Positions 1-8,576 of a stretch of DNA of 64,000 nt are shown in pieces. The first letter of the stretch is position 1. Each line of letters begins with the position of its first letter. The DNA comes from Arthrobacter castelli DSM 16402 (GTDB taxonomy: Bacteria > Actinomycetota > Actinomycetes > Actinomycetales > Micrococcaceae). Both the position numbers and the translations under genes were made by a program. The notes under the pieces are model-generated. The model was not told the DNA's origin. It saw only the letters and a list, made by a program, of their open reading frames with translations, and did not search any database. The DNA lies in NCBI RefSeq assembly GCF_000430705.1, contig NZ_AUMN01000002.1, positions 1 to 64,000 of the forward strand. The letters are read 5' to 3'.

Positions 1-336
1 GACGAGCCCCAGGCCGGCGGTCTCGCGCAGCCGTCGCAGCAGCTCATCCTCGAGCAGCGTCAGCATCTCATGCGGTCCGTCCGCCGTGGCCAGCCGGTCT
101 CGCAGCTCAGCGACGGCGTGCCGGCCCCACACCTGCTCCAACATCACCGGCCGGTCACACAGCTCGGCCGCGGGCATCGGCAGGAACGGCGCCGACCCCC
201 ACGGCTTGAGGTGCACGCCGACTGACCGGGTCCAGAGCGGGTAGCCGAACTCCAACGTGCGGGTGGGCGTGGTGACCACGCAGCCGTCGGCGTACTCGGC
301 CGTGTCGATGTCGGCGAGCTGGCGTAGACTATTGAT
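1..336 (-). pseudogene. AraC-family regulator fragment (DUF6597-type sensor domain), cut at both ends
   Basis: On the minus strand the frame stays open to the window edge and reads like the ligand-sensing domain that precedes AraC helix-turn-helix domains (for example GVHLKPWGSAPFLPMPAAEL, then a VAELRDRL helix). The C-terminal DNA-binding part lies outside the window. The expected first 60-70 residues are missing: upstream the frame runs without a start into the oppositely transcribed antitoxin at 337. A late GTG near 287 exists but would skip part of the domain. I infer 5' truncation by arrival of the toxin-antitoxin block. The family call rests on recognised sequence style only. Confidence 0.45.
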
Positions 337-588
337 ATGGCACAGAGGTTTGCGGAGTACGTTGAGGCGGGTTACGAGCTGACGCCTGACGAACGGCTGG
401 AGGCCGCTCGGATGCTCCGCTTAAGCGTTGATCAGGACACCGACAGCGAACAGGCCGATATCGATGGTGCGTGGGATGACGTGATTGACCGACGTGTCGC
501 GGAGGTCGTCAGTGGACAGGCCAGACTCGTAGATGGACGCGATGGCTTGACTCAAATCCGCGCTGAGCTCGCTGCGCGTCGTAAGTGA
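337..588 (+). CDS. Type II antitoxin (addiction-module, ParD/unstable-antitoxin type)
   Basis: This encodes an 83-residue acidic protein. The ELTPDERLEAARMLRLS start resembles short addiction-module antitoxins of the Unstab_antitox type, and a charged tail ends in ELAARRK. Its role would be to bind and neutralise the toxin encoded immediately downstream and to repress the shared promoter. The stop overlaps the toxin GTG start in a GTGA arrangement, which implies translational coupling and is typical of such pairs. The preceding 50 bases also hold the broken end of the AraC-like gene, so the promoter is newly juxtaposed. Confidence 0.75.
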   Translation: MAQRFAEYVEAGYELTPDERLEAARMLRLSVDQDTDSEQADIDGAWDDVIDRRVAEVVSGQARLVDGRDGLTQIRAELAARRK

Positions 589-902
589 CGTATCGATGGC
601 GTGAGCATGAAGCAGCCCACGCCGAGCTCCGTGAGGCTGTGCTTTTCCTCGAGGACGAACGCGAGGGCTGGGGCGACAAGTTCGCTGACGCTGTCGAGGC
701 CGCAATCAATAGCATTCTGGATTCTCCACATAGCTGGGGTCTGCACAGAGGTGAGCGTCGGAAACCGGCCGTCCGCACCAGGAGCGTCGCGGGATTTCGA
801 TACGACATCAAGTACATCGTCCACAATGACGAAGTCGTCATTGTGGCGTATGCGCACGAGCGTCGCCGACCCGGCTACTGGACGAATCGCCTCAACGAGT
901 AA
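585..902 (+). CDS. ParE/RelE-superfamily toxin
   Basis: The 105-residue protein has the compact ParE fold signature: an N-terminal helix pair rich in Glu (HAELREAVLFLEDEREGWGDKF), then VRTRSVAGFRYDIKYIV, VVIVAYAHERRRPGYW and a short C-terminal tail. ParE toxins inhibit gyrase and RelE toxins cleave mRNA at the ribosome; the sequence alone does not separate these. The GTG start at 585 overlaps the antitoxin stop. The last dozen codons recur in decayed form at about 1650-1707, so a second copy once existed nearby. Confidence 0.75.
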   Translation: MTYRWREHEAAHAELREAVLFLEDEREGWGDKFADAVEAAINSILDSPHSWGLHRGERRKPAVRTRSVAGFRYDIKYIVHNDEVVIVAYAHERRRPGYWTNRLNE

Positions 903-1082
903 CCTGCTTGGTGGGCTCGGCCGCTCGTCATGCTCAGCGGACACGGTCGAGGCTCCTAAGTTGGCACTGATCTGTAAGTGGGGACCTTCCCCGAGATCTG
1001 CGCGTCCCGCAGGGGATCCGCTAAGGGGCTCATGCCGGCCCCTGTGTTCAACATTTGTCAAACGTGCGGTAAGATTAGTGCC

Positions 1083-1283
1083 ATGTCTACATCGATCGGT
1101 TTCCGTCCGACGCCGGACGACGAGCGCATCCTGCGCGAGGCGGGGCAGCCCGGCGAGAGTACCTCGGACACGCTGCGCCGCGCGCTACGGCTGCTGGATC
1201 ACCAACGCTGGTTGGCCCAGTTCCGCGCAGACGCTGAAGCGCTAAAGGGCGAGGACATCAACACGGAGCCAGAGGCCTGGTGA
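1083..1283 (+). CDS. Ribbon-helix-helix-like antitoxin of a MazEF-type pair
   Basis: This is a 66-residue protein. It starts at ATG 1083 because the DNA-binding-like segment begins there (STSIGFRPTPDDERILRE), followed by a helix SDTLRRALRLLDHQRWLAQF and an acidic tail EDINTEPEAW that would wrap the toxin. A longer frame reaching back to 978 adds sequence with no family character. The stop overlaps the MazF GTG (GTGA), as in the ParE pair upstream. It would autorepress from the 180-nt gap before it, which otherwise shows no gene. Confidence 0.65.
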   Translation: MSTSIGFRPTPDDERILREAGQPGESTSDTLRRALRLLDHQRWLAQFRADAEALKGEDINTEPEAW

Positions 1284-1621
1284 TCCGCGGGGCCGTCTAC
1301 AGGGTCGACTTGGGTCGCCCTCGGAGCCACGAGCAGGGCGGCAAGCGATTGGGTCTGGTCCTGTCCCCGTCGGACTCGCCGTTGTCCGTCGTCACCGTGG
1401 TTCCTACGTCCACCTCGGCTGGCCTATCTGTCCATCGTCCCGAGCTCGAAGTCGCTGGTCGATCGACGCGAATGCTGGTCGACCAAATCCGCTCGATCGA
1501 CGTGGACTACGTCGTCGGTGACCCCGTCGACTACCTCATCCGGGATCAACTTGCAGAGGTCGAGCTCGCGCTGGCCCATTACCTCGGAGTTCAGGACGTG
1601 AACCCACCCCGGTCTTCATAG
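1280..1621 (+). CDS. MazF/PemK-family endoribonuclease toxin
   Basis: This 113-residue protein opens with IRGAVYRVDLGRPRSHEQGGKR, the canonical MazF strand-1 and GxxxR region, followed by VLSPSDSPLSVVTVVPTST and STRMLVDQIRSIDVDYV, matching the MazF/PemK fold. It is a sequence-specific mRNA interferase that should be held inactive by the preceding gene. The GTG start at 1280 overlaps the antitoxin stop. The fold is complete and nothing suggests decay. Confidence 0.8.
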   Translation: MIRGAVYRVDLGRPRSHEQGGKRLGLVLSPSDSPLSVVTVVPTSTSAGLSVHRPELEVAGRSTRMLVDQIRSIDVDYVVGDPVDYLIRDQLAEVELALAHYLGVQDVNPPRSS

Positions 1622-1649
1622 ACGGCGACCGGTCAAGGATCCTTAGGTG

Positions 1650-1707
1650 ACACACGTCGCCAGCCGTGCGCCGGCCGGCCTACTGGACGAGTCGCCTGAA
1701 CGAATGA
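1650..1707 (+). pseudogene. Remnant of a second ParE toxin (3' end only)
   Basis: In frame with the TGA at 1705-1707 the sequence reads VRRPAYWTSRLNE, almost the same as the intact ParE C-terminus RRRPGYWTNRLNE at 864-902, and the DNA also aligns. Nothing upstream continues the gene. It is a decayed duplicate tail left beside the MazF module. Confidence 0.7.
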
Positions 1708-1781
1708 CCTGGGCGGTGGCGTAGATGTGGGGGAAGCATGGCGTGTGGGGAGGACTTTGCCGAACCAGCCACAGCAGCCGA

Positions 1782-4046
1782 TCAGCCCTGCAATGCCCGT
1801 TCGATACCGTGAAGGGCGTAACCAACTGCCTGATCGTCAGAGAGTTGGCCGCCGCGGGCGACTGCGGCTTCAAAGTCGTCGTCGCCGATCGCCTTCCTCA
1901 GCGACGAGGCCACCGCCGACATCCGCTCCTGGTCGGCGCCGAAGGCGGTGGCGCCGGTGCGGGGATGGACAACAGCCCCGTACAAAACTGCAGCATCAAG
2001 GTTCGCTTCGAGCCGGGCGAATAGGTCAATCAAGTTGCGCAGCGTGGTCCACTGGTGGACCCAATCGTTGACCCGGTACCAGTGTTCGATTACCTCGTGG
2101 AATGACCGGAGCGCGTCGCCGGTATCACCGTGGCGGCTGCGCAGGGTGCCGATGGACACCCGCGCGACTCCGGCTGTGAAAGAGTTCCGGACCGTGTCCG
2201 CGATGGCGACGGCGTCCTCGAAGCGGGCCAGCGCTGCGTCGGCGTCTTCGGCGGACAGGAGTTCACCCCGGCAGTAGGCGGTCCACGCCAGATGGGTGGG
2301 GTTTCCGCACAGCTCGGCTGCCTCCTGAACCTTGGACATCAGGCGGCGCGCGGCCGGGCGGTCGCCACCGTAGATGCATGACAGCACCTGGTGCAGATAG
2401 GCAAAAGCGGTGTTGTAATGTTCGTGCGCCGGAACCGTCACCTCAAGCGCCTCCCGGGCGTAGCCGAAGCAATCGTCCAGGCGTCCTTCATACAAGGCCA
2501 CGACGGCCAGTGTCTCCAGCGGCCGGATCTTGGAGAGCGGGTCACGGGCGGCGGCAAGACCGCGCTCGGCCAGCCCGATGGCTCGGTGGAGGTCGCCATG
2601 ATGCCCGGCTCGTTCGGCGGCGGCCCCCTGCACCTGCGCCAGCAACCGGTGCCACCGGTCGCCGGTCAGCGCCAGCGAAGCCTCGGCCCAGCCGTGGACC
2701 TCATCGCGCAGGCGGAAGAAGGCGTAATAGTGCAATGCGGCGGGCAGCCGCAGGGCCAGTTCGACGTCGTCGGCGCCGATGGCATGCTGGTGAGCCGCTC
2801 GCAAATTGTCCAGTTCATCGTCGAGGCGTGACACCCAGGCAGCCTCGTCCGGACCGCGTATCTGCGGTTCGGCCGTTTCGGCCAGGCCGGCATAATATTC
2901 CGCGAACCGGTGGCGCAGCAGATCGGTGTCACCGTGTGCGGCAAGGCGTTCGGCGGCGTACTGGCGCAGCGTTTCGAGCAGCCGCAACCGGTCGCCCGCA
3001 GTGCCTGTCCGGTCCCTGACCAGCATGGAAGCGTCGACCAGGCCGGCAACCAACACCGCCACAGAACCGCGCTCGATACTGCCCGAGCAGCACACCTGTT
3101 CGGCCGCATCGAGGGTGAAGCTGCCGGCGAAGACGGACAACCGGGAGAAAACGATCTGCTCCTCGTCGGACAACAGGTCGTAGGACCAGTCGACGACGGC
3201 GGACAGGCTGCGGTGCCTCGGATCTGTGCGCGGACCGGCAGTCAGCAGGCGGAACCGGTCATCCAGCCGGCGCCGCAGCTCGTCGGTTCCGAGCGCCGGC
3301 ACCCGGGCGGCTGCCAGCTCAATGGCGAGCGGGACGCCGTCGAGCCGTTCGCAGATTTCCGCGATAGCTTCGGCTGAGGACCCATCGAACGCAGGATCCG
3401 CGGACGCGGCACGGTCGCGGAACAGTCGGACGGCGGCAGCTGGTTCGGCGGCAGCTGCCGGCTTGTGCCCTGCGGCTCCATCCGGTGCCTCGGCTCCTCC
3501 CGGTGCAACAACGGACAACGGCTCGACAGGCCACCGCTGCTCGCCCTCGATGTTGAGCGGCTGCCGGCTCGTCGCCAGCACTGTCACCGCCGGGCAGCTG
3601 GAGACAATCGCCTGCGCCAGGTGGCTGACGGTATCGATCACGTGCTCGCAGTTGTCGAGGATCAACAACAATCTCCGGCCGCGCAATACGTTCAGCAGGC
3701 TCTGCATGACCGTTGCCCCCTGTTGCTGCTTAATTCCCAGGGCAGTCAGCAGCGACTCTTCGACCGCCGCCGCCTCCCGGATCGGTGCCAATTCGCACAG
3801 CCAGGTGCCGTCGCCGTACTCCTGGGACAAAGAGGTCGCGACCGCCGCCGCCAGCCGGGTCTTGCCGACGCCTCCTGCGCCGGTCAACGTCAGCAGCCGC
3901 ACCTGCCGCAGCTGGTCGATGATTGCTGCCATGTCGCGGGTGTGGCCCACAAAACTGGACAGGGAGGTGTCCACGGCCCGGCGCGCCTGCGCGCAGGCGC
4001 GCCGGCACATGGACGGTGCCTCCGCCGTCGAACAAGCCTTGGTCAA
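1782..4046 (-). CDS. AfsR/LAL-type signalling ATPase (NB-ARC plus TPR-like), lacking DNA-binding domain
   Basis: The protein begins with SSFVGHTRDM, then Walker A TGAGGVGKTRLA, Walker B RLLLILDNCEH and the sensor ATSRQPL, followed by winged-helix and long TPR-like helices. This is the STAND ATPase core of large AfsR, cyclase or LuxR-type regulators. The N-terminal BTAD or cyclase domain usually fused ahead of SSFVG is absent, and no C-terminal LuxR helix-turn-helix follows. The frame reaches ATG 4046, but residues before the family core come from the palindrome and the neighbouring fragment, so GTG 3974 is an equally likely start. It is either a free-standing STAND protein or a 5'-truncated regulator. 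Confidence 0.7.
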   Translation of the reverse strand: MTKACSTAEAPSMCRRACAQARRAVDTSLSSFVGHTRDMAAIIDQLRQVRLLTLTGAGGVGKTRLAAAVATSLSQEYGDGTWLCELAPIREAAAVEESLLTALGIKQQQGATVMQSLLNVLRGRRLLLILDNCEHVIDTVSHLAQAIVSSCPAVTVLATSRQPLNIEGEQRWPVEPLSVVAPGGAEAPDGAAGHKPAAAAEPAAAVRLFRDRAASADPAFDGSSAEAIAEICERLDGVPLAIELAAARVPALGTDELRRRLDDRFRLLTAGPRTDPRHRSLSAVVDWSYDLLSDEEQIVFSRLSVFAGSFTLDAAEQVCCSGSIERGSVAVLVAGLVDASMLVRDRTGTAGDRLRLLETLRQYAAERLAAHGDTDLLRHRFAEYYAGLAETAEPQIRGPDEAAWVSRLDDELDNLRAAHQHAIGADDVELALRLPAALHYYAFFRLRDEVHGWAEASLALTGDRWHRLLAQVQGAAAERAGHHGDLHRAIGLAERGLAAARDPLSKIRPLETLAVVALYEGRLDDCFGYAREALEVTVPAHEHYNTAFAYLHQVLSCIYGGDRPAARRLMSKVQEAAELCGNPTHLAWTAYCRGELLSAEDADAALARFEDAVAIADTVRNSFTAGVARVSIGTLRSRHGDTGDALRSFHEVIEHWYRVNDWVHQWTTLRNLIDLFARLEANLDAAVLYGAVVHPRTGATAFGADQERMSAVASSLRKAIGDDDFEAAVARGGQLSDDQAVGYALHGIERALQG
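3978..4005. repeat. Perfect 28-bp palindrome at the junction of two truncated genes
   Basis: Bases 3978-4005 read identically on both strands, with arms of 14 and no spacer, built from GGCGCGCC and TGCGCGCA blocks. The palindrome separates the start of the minus-strand ATPase core from the start of the plus-strand TPR fragment, so both genes lose their 5' portions exactly here. Confidence 0.9.
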
Positions 4047-4500
4047 CGCCCTGCTCTTCCGCTATCAATCCGACCAGCCGGCAGCGGATATGCAGGCCTG
4101 GAACACCGCTTACGCCAACAAGATGAGGACGCTCCACCGGCAGTTCGGCGACGACCCGGATGTTGCGGCCCACTTCGTCGAAGCACTGATGAACCGCAGT
4201 CCTTGGAAAATGTGGGACCTGCATTCCGGACAGCCCGCCGACGGCGCCGACACGGAGGAATGCCTCGATGTCCTCGCCGACAGCATGGGGCGGGTGCGTG
4301 CCGCGGGTCTGCCCCCGCACCCGGGCCTATGGCACCTGTATCTGCACCTGATGGAAATGTCGCCGGTGCCGGAACAGGCGCTGACCTGCGGCGATGAACT
4401 GCGGAACCTGGTGCCCGACGCCGGACATCTGGTGCATATGCCAACGCACATTGATGTCCAGTGCGGAAACTACCGGGACGTGGTCGACTCGAACCACGCC
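4004..4500 (+). pseudogene. TPR-domain protein fragment (internal piece)
   Basis: The plus frame encodes a well conserved internal part of a family of actinobacterial TPR proteins: VEQALVNALLFRYQSD, then AHFVEALMNRSPWKMWDL, HPGLWHLYLHLMEMSP and LVPDAGHLVHMPTHIDVQCG. The family N-terminus is missing at the palindrome, and similarity stops after about 4498, replaced by unrelated Arg/Pro-rich codons to a TAG at 4566. No start or ribosome site belongs to it. It is a relic without inferable function. Confidence 0.65.
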
Positions 4501-4656
4501 ACGACGTGCAGTCGTCCTGTTTCTGCAGCGCGCCCGTGTCGAAGGCCCCGGCTGAGTTCTCCGTAGCCGGCGGCGGCTGTTGCGACAAGCCGTCGGCCGC
4601 CGCCTGCTCCGGCGAGTGCGCGCATCCCCACAACTGACAGGTGCTCACGGCCGGCT

Positions 4657-4687
4657 TTGGCGCTCGCAGCCCCGGTACTAGTAGAAT
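4657..4687 (+). promoter_or_regulatory. Candidate promoter for the ileS T-box transcript
   Basis: TTGGCG at 4657-4662 and TAGAAT at 4682-4687 are separated by 19 bases, just upstream of the leader. The spacing is long, so only the -10 element is persuasive. Confidence 0.4.
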
Positions 4688-4694
4688 CGATGTA

Positions 4695-4957
4695 TCGGCG
4701 TTGACCCGGATATCACCGGCGAGCTTCCGGAAGAACGGAACCACCCGCACCGCAGCGGGGATTCCCAGTAGAACCGGACGGGTAAGCCCGTCACAGCAGC
4801 TAACGAGCGGCGACCGTTCGACAGCTGGCAACAGCCGTCGGCGGTGGCAAGTGAGGTGGTACCGCGCCAAGTGGTGCCGGCGCGACGCAGCGGTCATCAG
4901 GTGGCCGGCGTCGACGGTGGCAGCTGACGTCCTCGCATCCTGTACCGGCCACAACCA
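4695..4957 (+). promoter_or_regulatory. T-box riboswitch (isoleucine) of ileS
   Basis: The leader has the actinobacterial ileS T-box layout. Stem I has a specifier loop containing ATC (4712-4714), the Ile codon, followed by GGCGAGCTTCCGGAAGAACGG. A hairpin GACGGG-TAAG-CCCGTC lies near 4777-4792, and the T-box core TGGTACCGCG at 4857-4866 has TGGT complementary to the tRNA ACCA end. No poly-U terminator follows. The segment before the start codon is GC-rich and can pair around the ribosome site, so control is probably translational: uncharged tRNA-Ile would free the start of ileS. Confidence 0.88.
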
Positions 4958-4959
4958 GG

Positions 4960-7900
4960 ATGTCCCAGATGCCTCAGAATTATCCCAAAGCCACCACCGC
5001 CGACTCCGCCACGGCGGCCGCTACATCTTCACCCTCTTTCCCGCAGATCGAAGAGCGTGTGCTCAAGTACTGGGACCAGGACGGCACCTTCCAGGCAAGT
5101 ATCGACGCCAGGGACCCGGGCGAGAACGGCGAGAACGAGTTCGTCTTCTACGACGGCCCCCCATTCGCCAACGGGCTTCCACACTATGGCCACCTGCTGA
5201 CCGGCTACGCCAAGGACCTGGTGGGCCGTTACCAGACCCAGCGCGGCCGCAGGGTCGAGCGCCGCTTCGGTTGGGACACCCACGGTCTTCCGGCCGAGCT
5301 CGAGGCGATGAAGCAACTCGGCATGACGGATAAGAAACAGATCGAAGCCATGGGCATCGACAAGTTCAACGATGCCTGCCGGGCTTCGGTGCTGAAGTAC
5401 GCCGACGAATGGAAGGACTACGTCACCCGCCAGGCCCGGTGGGTCGACTTCGACAACGACTACAAGACGCTCAACGTCGAGTACATGGAATCTGTGATGT
5501 GGGCCTTCAAGTCGCTCCATGAAAAGGGCCTGACCTATAGCGGTTACCGGGTGCTGCCGTACTGCTGGAAAGACGAGACGCCGCTGTCCAACCACGAACT
5601 GCGGATGGATGAGGACGTCTACCAGATGCGCCAGGACCCGACGGTCACTGTCACGTTCCCCATTACCGGCCCGGCCGACGACGACGGCGGCAGCTCAGGT
5701 GCCGCCCGGCTGGCGGGGGTCAAGGCTGTGGCGTGGACGACGACGCCGTGGACCCTGCCGACCAACGCCGCCCTCGCCGTCGGCCCCGACATCAACTACG
5801 TCGTCGTGCCCGGTCTCGACACGGGCGCGGGGCGCCCTGCTCGACCAACGGCGGTCGACGAAGCGAGCGCGGTCTCGATGCGGCGAGGGGCGCCTTACTC
5901 GACCACCGACGCGGTGGTCGACCAAGCGAGCGCGGTCTCGATGCGGCGCGGGGCGCCTTACTCGACCACCGACGCGGTGGTCGACCAAGCGAGCGCCAGC
6001 GAGCGCGCGGAGACCCGGTACCTGATCGCCGAGGATCTGCTCGGCAGCTATGCCAAGGACTTCGGTTACGACACCGCCGAAGAGGCGCACGCCGCCGTCG
6101 TCGACACCTTGACCGGCCGGGAACTGGACGGGTTGGGCTACGAGCCGCTGTGGGACTACTTCGCCGACCCCGAACGCGGTGGCTACCGCAACGGCTTCCG
6201 CTTCCTGGTCGCTGACTATGTCACAACCACCGACGGCACCGGCATCGTGCACCAGTCGCCGGCCTATGGTGAAGAAGACCAGAAGATCACCGAAGAGGCC
6301 GGCATCGGCGTGATCCTCTCCGTCGACGAAGGCGCGAAATTCCTCCCGCTGTTCGCCGACGGGCCGCTGTCGGCCATCGCCGGTGTCCAGGTGTTCGAGG
6401 CGAACAAGGCGATCGTCCGGCAGCTGAAGGAATCGGGCCGGCTGCTTCGCCAGTCCACCCTCGATCACTCCTACCCGCACTGCTGGCGGTGCCGTAACCC
6501 GCTCATCTACCGCGCCGTGTCCTCCTGGTTCGTCGAAGTATCCAGCTTCAACGAGCGGATGGGCCAGCTGAACCAGCAGATCAACTGGATCCCGGAGAAC
6601 GTCAAGGACGGCCAATTCGGCAAGTGGCTGGAAAACGCCAAGGACTGGTCCATCAGCCGCAACCGGTACTGGGGCAGTCCCATCCCGGTGTGGCAGTCGA
6701 ACGACCCGGCCCACCCGCGCACCGACGTGTACGGCTCGCTGGCCGAACTCGAAGCCGACTTCGGGCGGATACCGCGCAACCACGAGGGCGAGCCGGACCT
6801 GCACCGGCCGTTCATCGATGGACTGACCCGCCCGAATCCGGACGATCCGCGCACCCCCGAGCAGGGCGGCTCCACCATGGTCCGGGTCGAGGACGTGCTC
6901 GACGTCTGGTTCGATTCAGGGTCGATGCCCTACGCCCAGGTGCATTACCCGATGGAAAACGAGCAGTGGTTCAACAACCACAACCCGGGTGACTTCATCG
7001 TCGAGTACATCGGCCAGACCCGCGGCTGGTTCTACACCCTGCATGTGCTGGCCACGGCGTTGTTCGACCGGCCCGCGTTCCGCAACGTGATCAGCCACGG
7101 CATCGTGCTGGGTTCGGACGGGCAAAAGATGTCCAAGTCCCTGCAGAACTACCCGGACGTCACCGAGGTGCTGGACCGGGACGGCTCGGACGCGATGCGC
7201 TGGTTCCTGATGGCCAGTCCCATCCTGCGTGGCGGCAACCTGGTGGTCACGGAGCAGGGGATTCGCGACGGCGTCCGGCAGGTGATGCTGCCGCTGTGGA
7301 ACGCCTGGCACTTCTTCAGCCTGTACGCCAACGCGGCCGACGGCGGCAACGGCTACGACGCCAGTGCGGTCTCGATGCCTGACTCGACCAACGCCCCGGT
7401 GGTCGACCAAGCGAGCGCCAGCGAGCGCGCGGAGACCCGCGTGGAGACCCCCACCGACCCCCTCGACGCGTACATCCTGGCCAACACGGGCGATCTGGTC
7501 CGCTCCATGACGACGGCGCTGGATGCCTTCGATATCAGCGGCGCGGCCGAAAACCTCCGGCTCTATCTGGATACGTTGACCAACTGGTATGTGCGCCGCA
7601 GTCGGCAGCGCTTCTTTGCCGAAGACCCGGCCGCCTTCAACGTGCTGTACACCTGCCTGGAGACCGTGGCCCGGGTGGCCGCCCCGCTGCTGCCTCTGGT
7701 CAGCGAGGAAATCTGGCGCGGGCTGACCGGCGGACGATCGGTGCATCTGACCGACTGGCCGGAGGCGGCGGCCTTCCCGGTTGATACCGGGCTCGTCGAG
7801 GACATGGATCGCACCCGGCAGATTTGCTCGACCGGTTCCAGCCTGCGCAAGGCTGCGAACCTGAGGGTGCGCCAGCCGCTGCAGGAATTGACAGTTGTCG

Positions 7901-8574
7901 CACCTTCCGCCGAACGGCTGGACGGCAACTATGCCTCGATCATCGCCGACGAGCTGAACATCAAGTCCGTGCGGCTGGTGGATGACACCGCGGCGCAGCC
8001 GGAGGAGTTTGGCATCAGCCAGAAGCTGGTCGTCAACGCCCGCGCCGCCGGGCCCCGGCTGGGCAAGGATGTGCAGGTGGCGATCAAGGGTGCCAAGAGC
8101 GGCGACTGGTCCGTTGACGACGACGGCACAGTCACTGCCGGCTCGCTGGCGCTGCAGCACGGCGAGTACTCGCTGGAGACAGTTGTTGACGATGACGGCG
8201 GATCCGGCCGGGCGGTCAGCGTGCTTCCCGCCGGCGGTTTCGTGGTGCTGGATACCGAATTGACCGATGCGCTGCGGGCCGAGGGAATGTCCCGTGACGC
8301 GGTGCGGGCGATCCAGCAGGCCAGGCGCGATGCCGGGCTGCACATCAGTGACCGCATCCGCACGGCCGTAACGGCCGAGCAACAGGTCCTCGACGCGATC
8401 GAGGCCAACAGCGAACTGGTCAAAACCGAAACACTCACCGACGACCTGGTGTTGAACCCCGCCGGAACCGGCACACCAGGCGCAGGAAACGGACCCGACG
8501 CACGCCCGGACGCGGCGGCCACAGATGACGCCGACGACCTGATGGCCGTGGCAGTCGAGAAATTGGAGGCCTGA
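4960..8574 (+). CDS. ileS: Isoleucyl-tRNA synthetase with REP-like in-frame insertions
   Basis: This 1204-residue cytosolic enzyme attaches isoleucine to tRNA-Ile and edits Val-tRNA-Ile. Visible are the class I HYGH motif at residues 75-78, CP1 editing domain features ([11 protein letters not shown]), and KMSKS at 723-727. The C-terminal layout suggests the eukaryote-like type 2 IleRS. It is longer than usual because two low-complexity inserts, about residues 290-353 and 802-827, are translated from palindromic repeat DNA (see repeat entries). The ATG start at 4960 follows the T-box. The folC start lies 3 bases after the stop, so the two are probably cotranscribed. Confidence 0.96.
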   Translation: MSQMPQNYPKATTADSATAAATSSPSFPQIEERVLKYWDQDGTFQASIDARDPGENGENEFVFYDGPPFANGLPHYGHLLTGYAKDLVGRYQTQRGRRVERRFGWDTHGLPAELEAMKQLGMTDKKQIEAMGIDKFNDACRASVLKYADEWKDYVTRQARWVDFDNDYKTLNVEYMESVMWAFKSLHEKGLTYSGYRVLPYCWKDETPLSNHELRMDEDVYQMRQDPTVTVTFPITGPADDDGGSSGAARLAGVKAVAWTTTPWTLPTNAALAVGPDINYVVVPGLDTGAGRPARPTAVDEASAVSMRRGAPYSTTDAVVDQASAVSMRRGAPYSTTDAVVDQASASERAETRYLIAEDLLGSYAKDFGYDTAEEAHAAVVDTLTGRELDGLGYEPLWDYFADPERGGYRNGFRFLVADYVTTTDGTGIVHQSPAYGEEDQKITEEAGIGVILSVDEGAKFLPLFADGPLSAIAGVQVFEANKAIVRQLKESGRLLRQSTLDHSYPHCWRCRNPLIYRAVSSWFVEVSSFNERMGQLNQQINWIPENVKDGQFGKWLENAKDWSISRNRYWGSPIPVWQSNDPAHPRTDVYGSLAELEADFGRIPRNHEGEPDLHRPFIDGLTRPNPDDPRTPEQGGSTMVRVEDVLDVWFDSGSMPYAQVHYPMENEQWFNNHNPGDFIVEYIGQTRGWFYTLHVLATALFDRPAFRNVISHGIVLGSDGQKMSKSLQNYPDVTEVLDRDGSDAMRWFLMASPILRGGNLVVTEQGIRDGVRQVMLPLWNAWHFFSLYANAADGGNGYDASAVSMPDSTNAPVVDQASASERAETRVETPTDPLDAYILANTGDLVRSMTTALDAFDISGAAENLRLYLDTLTNWYVRRSRQRFFAEDPAAFNVLYTCLETVARVAAPLLPLVSEEIWRGLTGGRSVHLTDWPEAAAFPVDTGLVEDMDRTRQICSTGSSLRKAANLRVRQPLQELTVVAPSAERLDGNYASIIADELNIKSVRLVDDTAAQPEEFGISQKLVVNARAAGPRLGKDVQVAIKGAKSGDWSVDDDGTVTAGSLALQHGEYSLETVVDDDGGSGRAVSVLPAGGFVVLDTELTDALRAEGMSRDAVRAIQQARRDAGLHISDRIRTAVTAEQQVLDAIEANSELVKTETLTDDLVLNPAGTGTPGAGNGPDARPDAAATDDADDLMAVAVEKLEA
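5829..6017. repeat. Three tandem REP-like units inside the ileS editing-domain coding region
   Basis: Units begin with GGGGCGCC at 5829, 5887 and 5950, giving periods of 58 and 63 bp. Each carries CTCGACCA and most of GGTGGTCGACCAAGCGAGCG; the first is diverged. The last continues into a 43-bp block (5975-6017) found again at 7397-7439. The reading frame is preserved, yielding repeated [20 protein letters not shown] peptides. CTCGACCACCG cores at 5898 and 5961 are shared with the element before nrdF. Confidence 0.9.
7366..7439. repeat. Second REP-like insertion in ileS
   Basis: GGTCTCGA at 7368 is followed by a spacer and then a 43-bp block (7397-7439) identical to 5975-6017. It is translated in frame as a Ser/Ala/Glu-rich linker ending [11 protein letters not shown], just before the conserved TDPLDAYIL that begins the anticodon-binding helical domain. 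Site choice at a domain boundary fits tolerance of the insertion. Confidence 0.88.
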
Positions 8575-8576
8575 AC

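Noticed and set aside
5829-6017. Insertion in ileS as an intein
   Set aside because: It is only about 63 codons of repeats with no splicing motifs (no Cys/Ser start, no HN end).
5829-6017. CRISPR array
   Set aside because: The units are contiguous without unique spacers, lie in coding sequence, and no cas genes are present.
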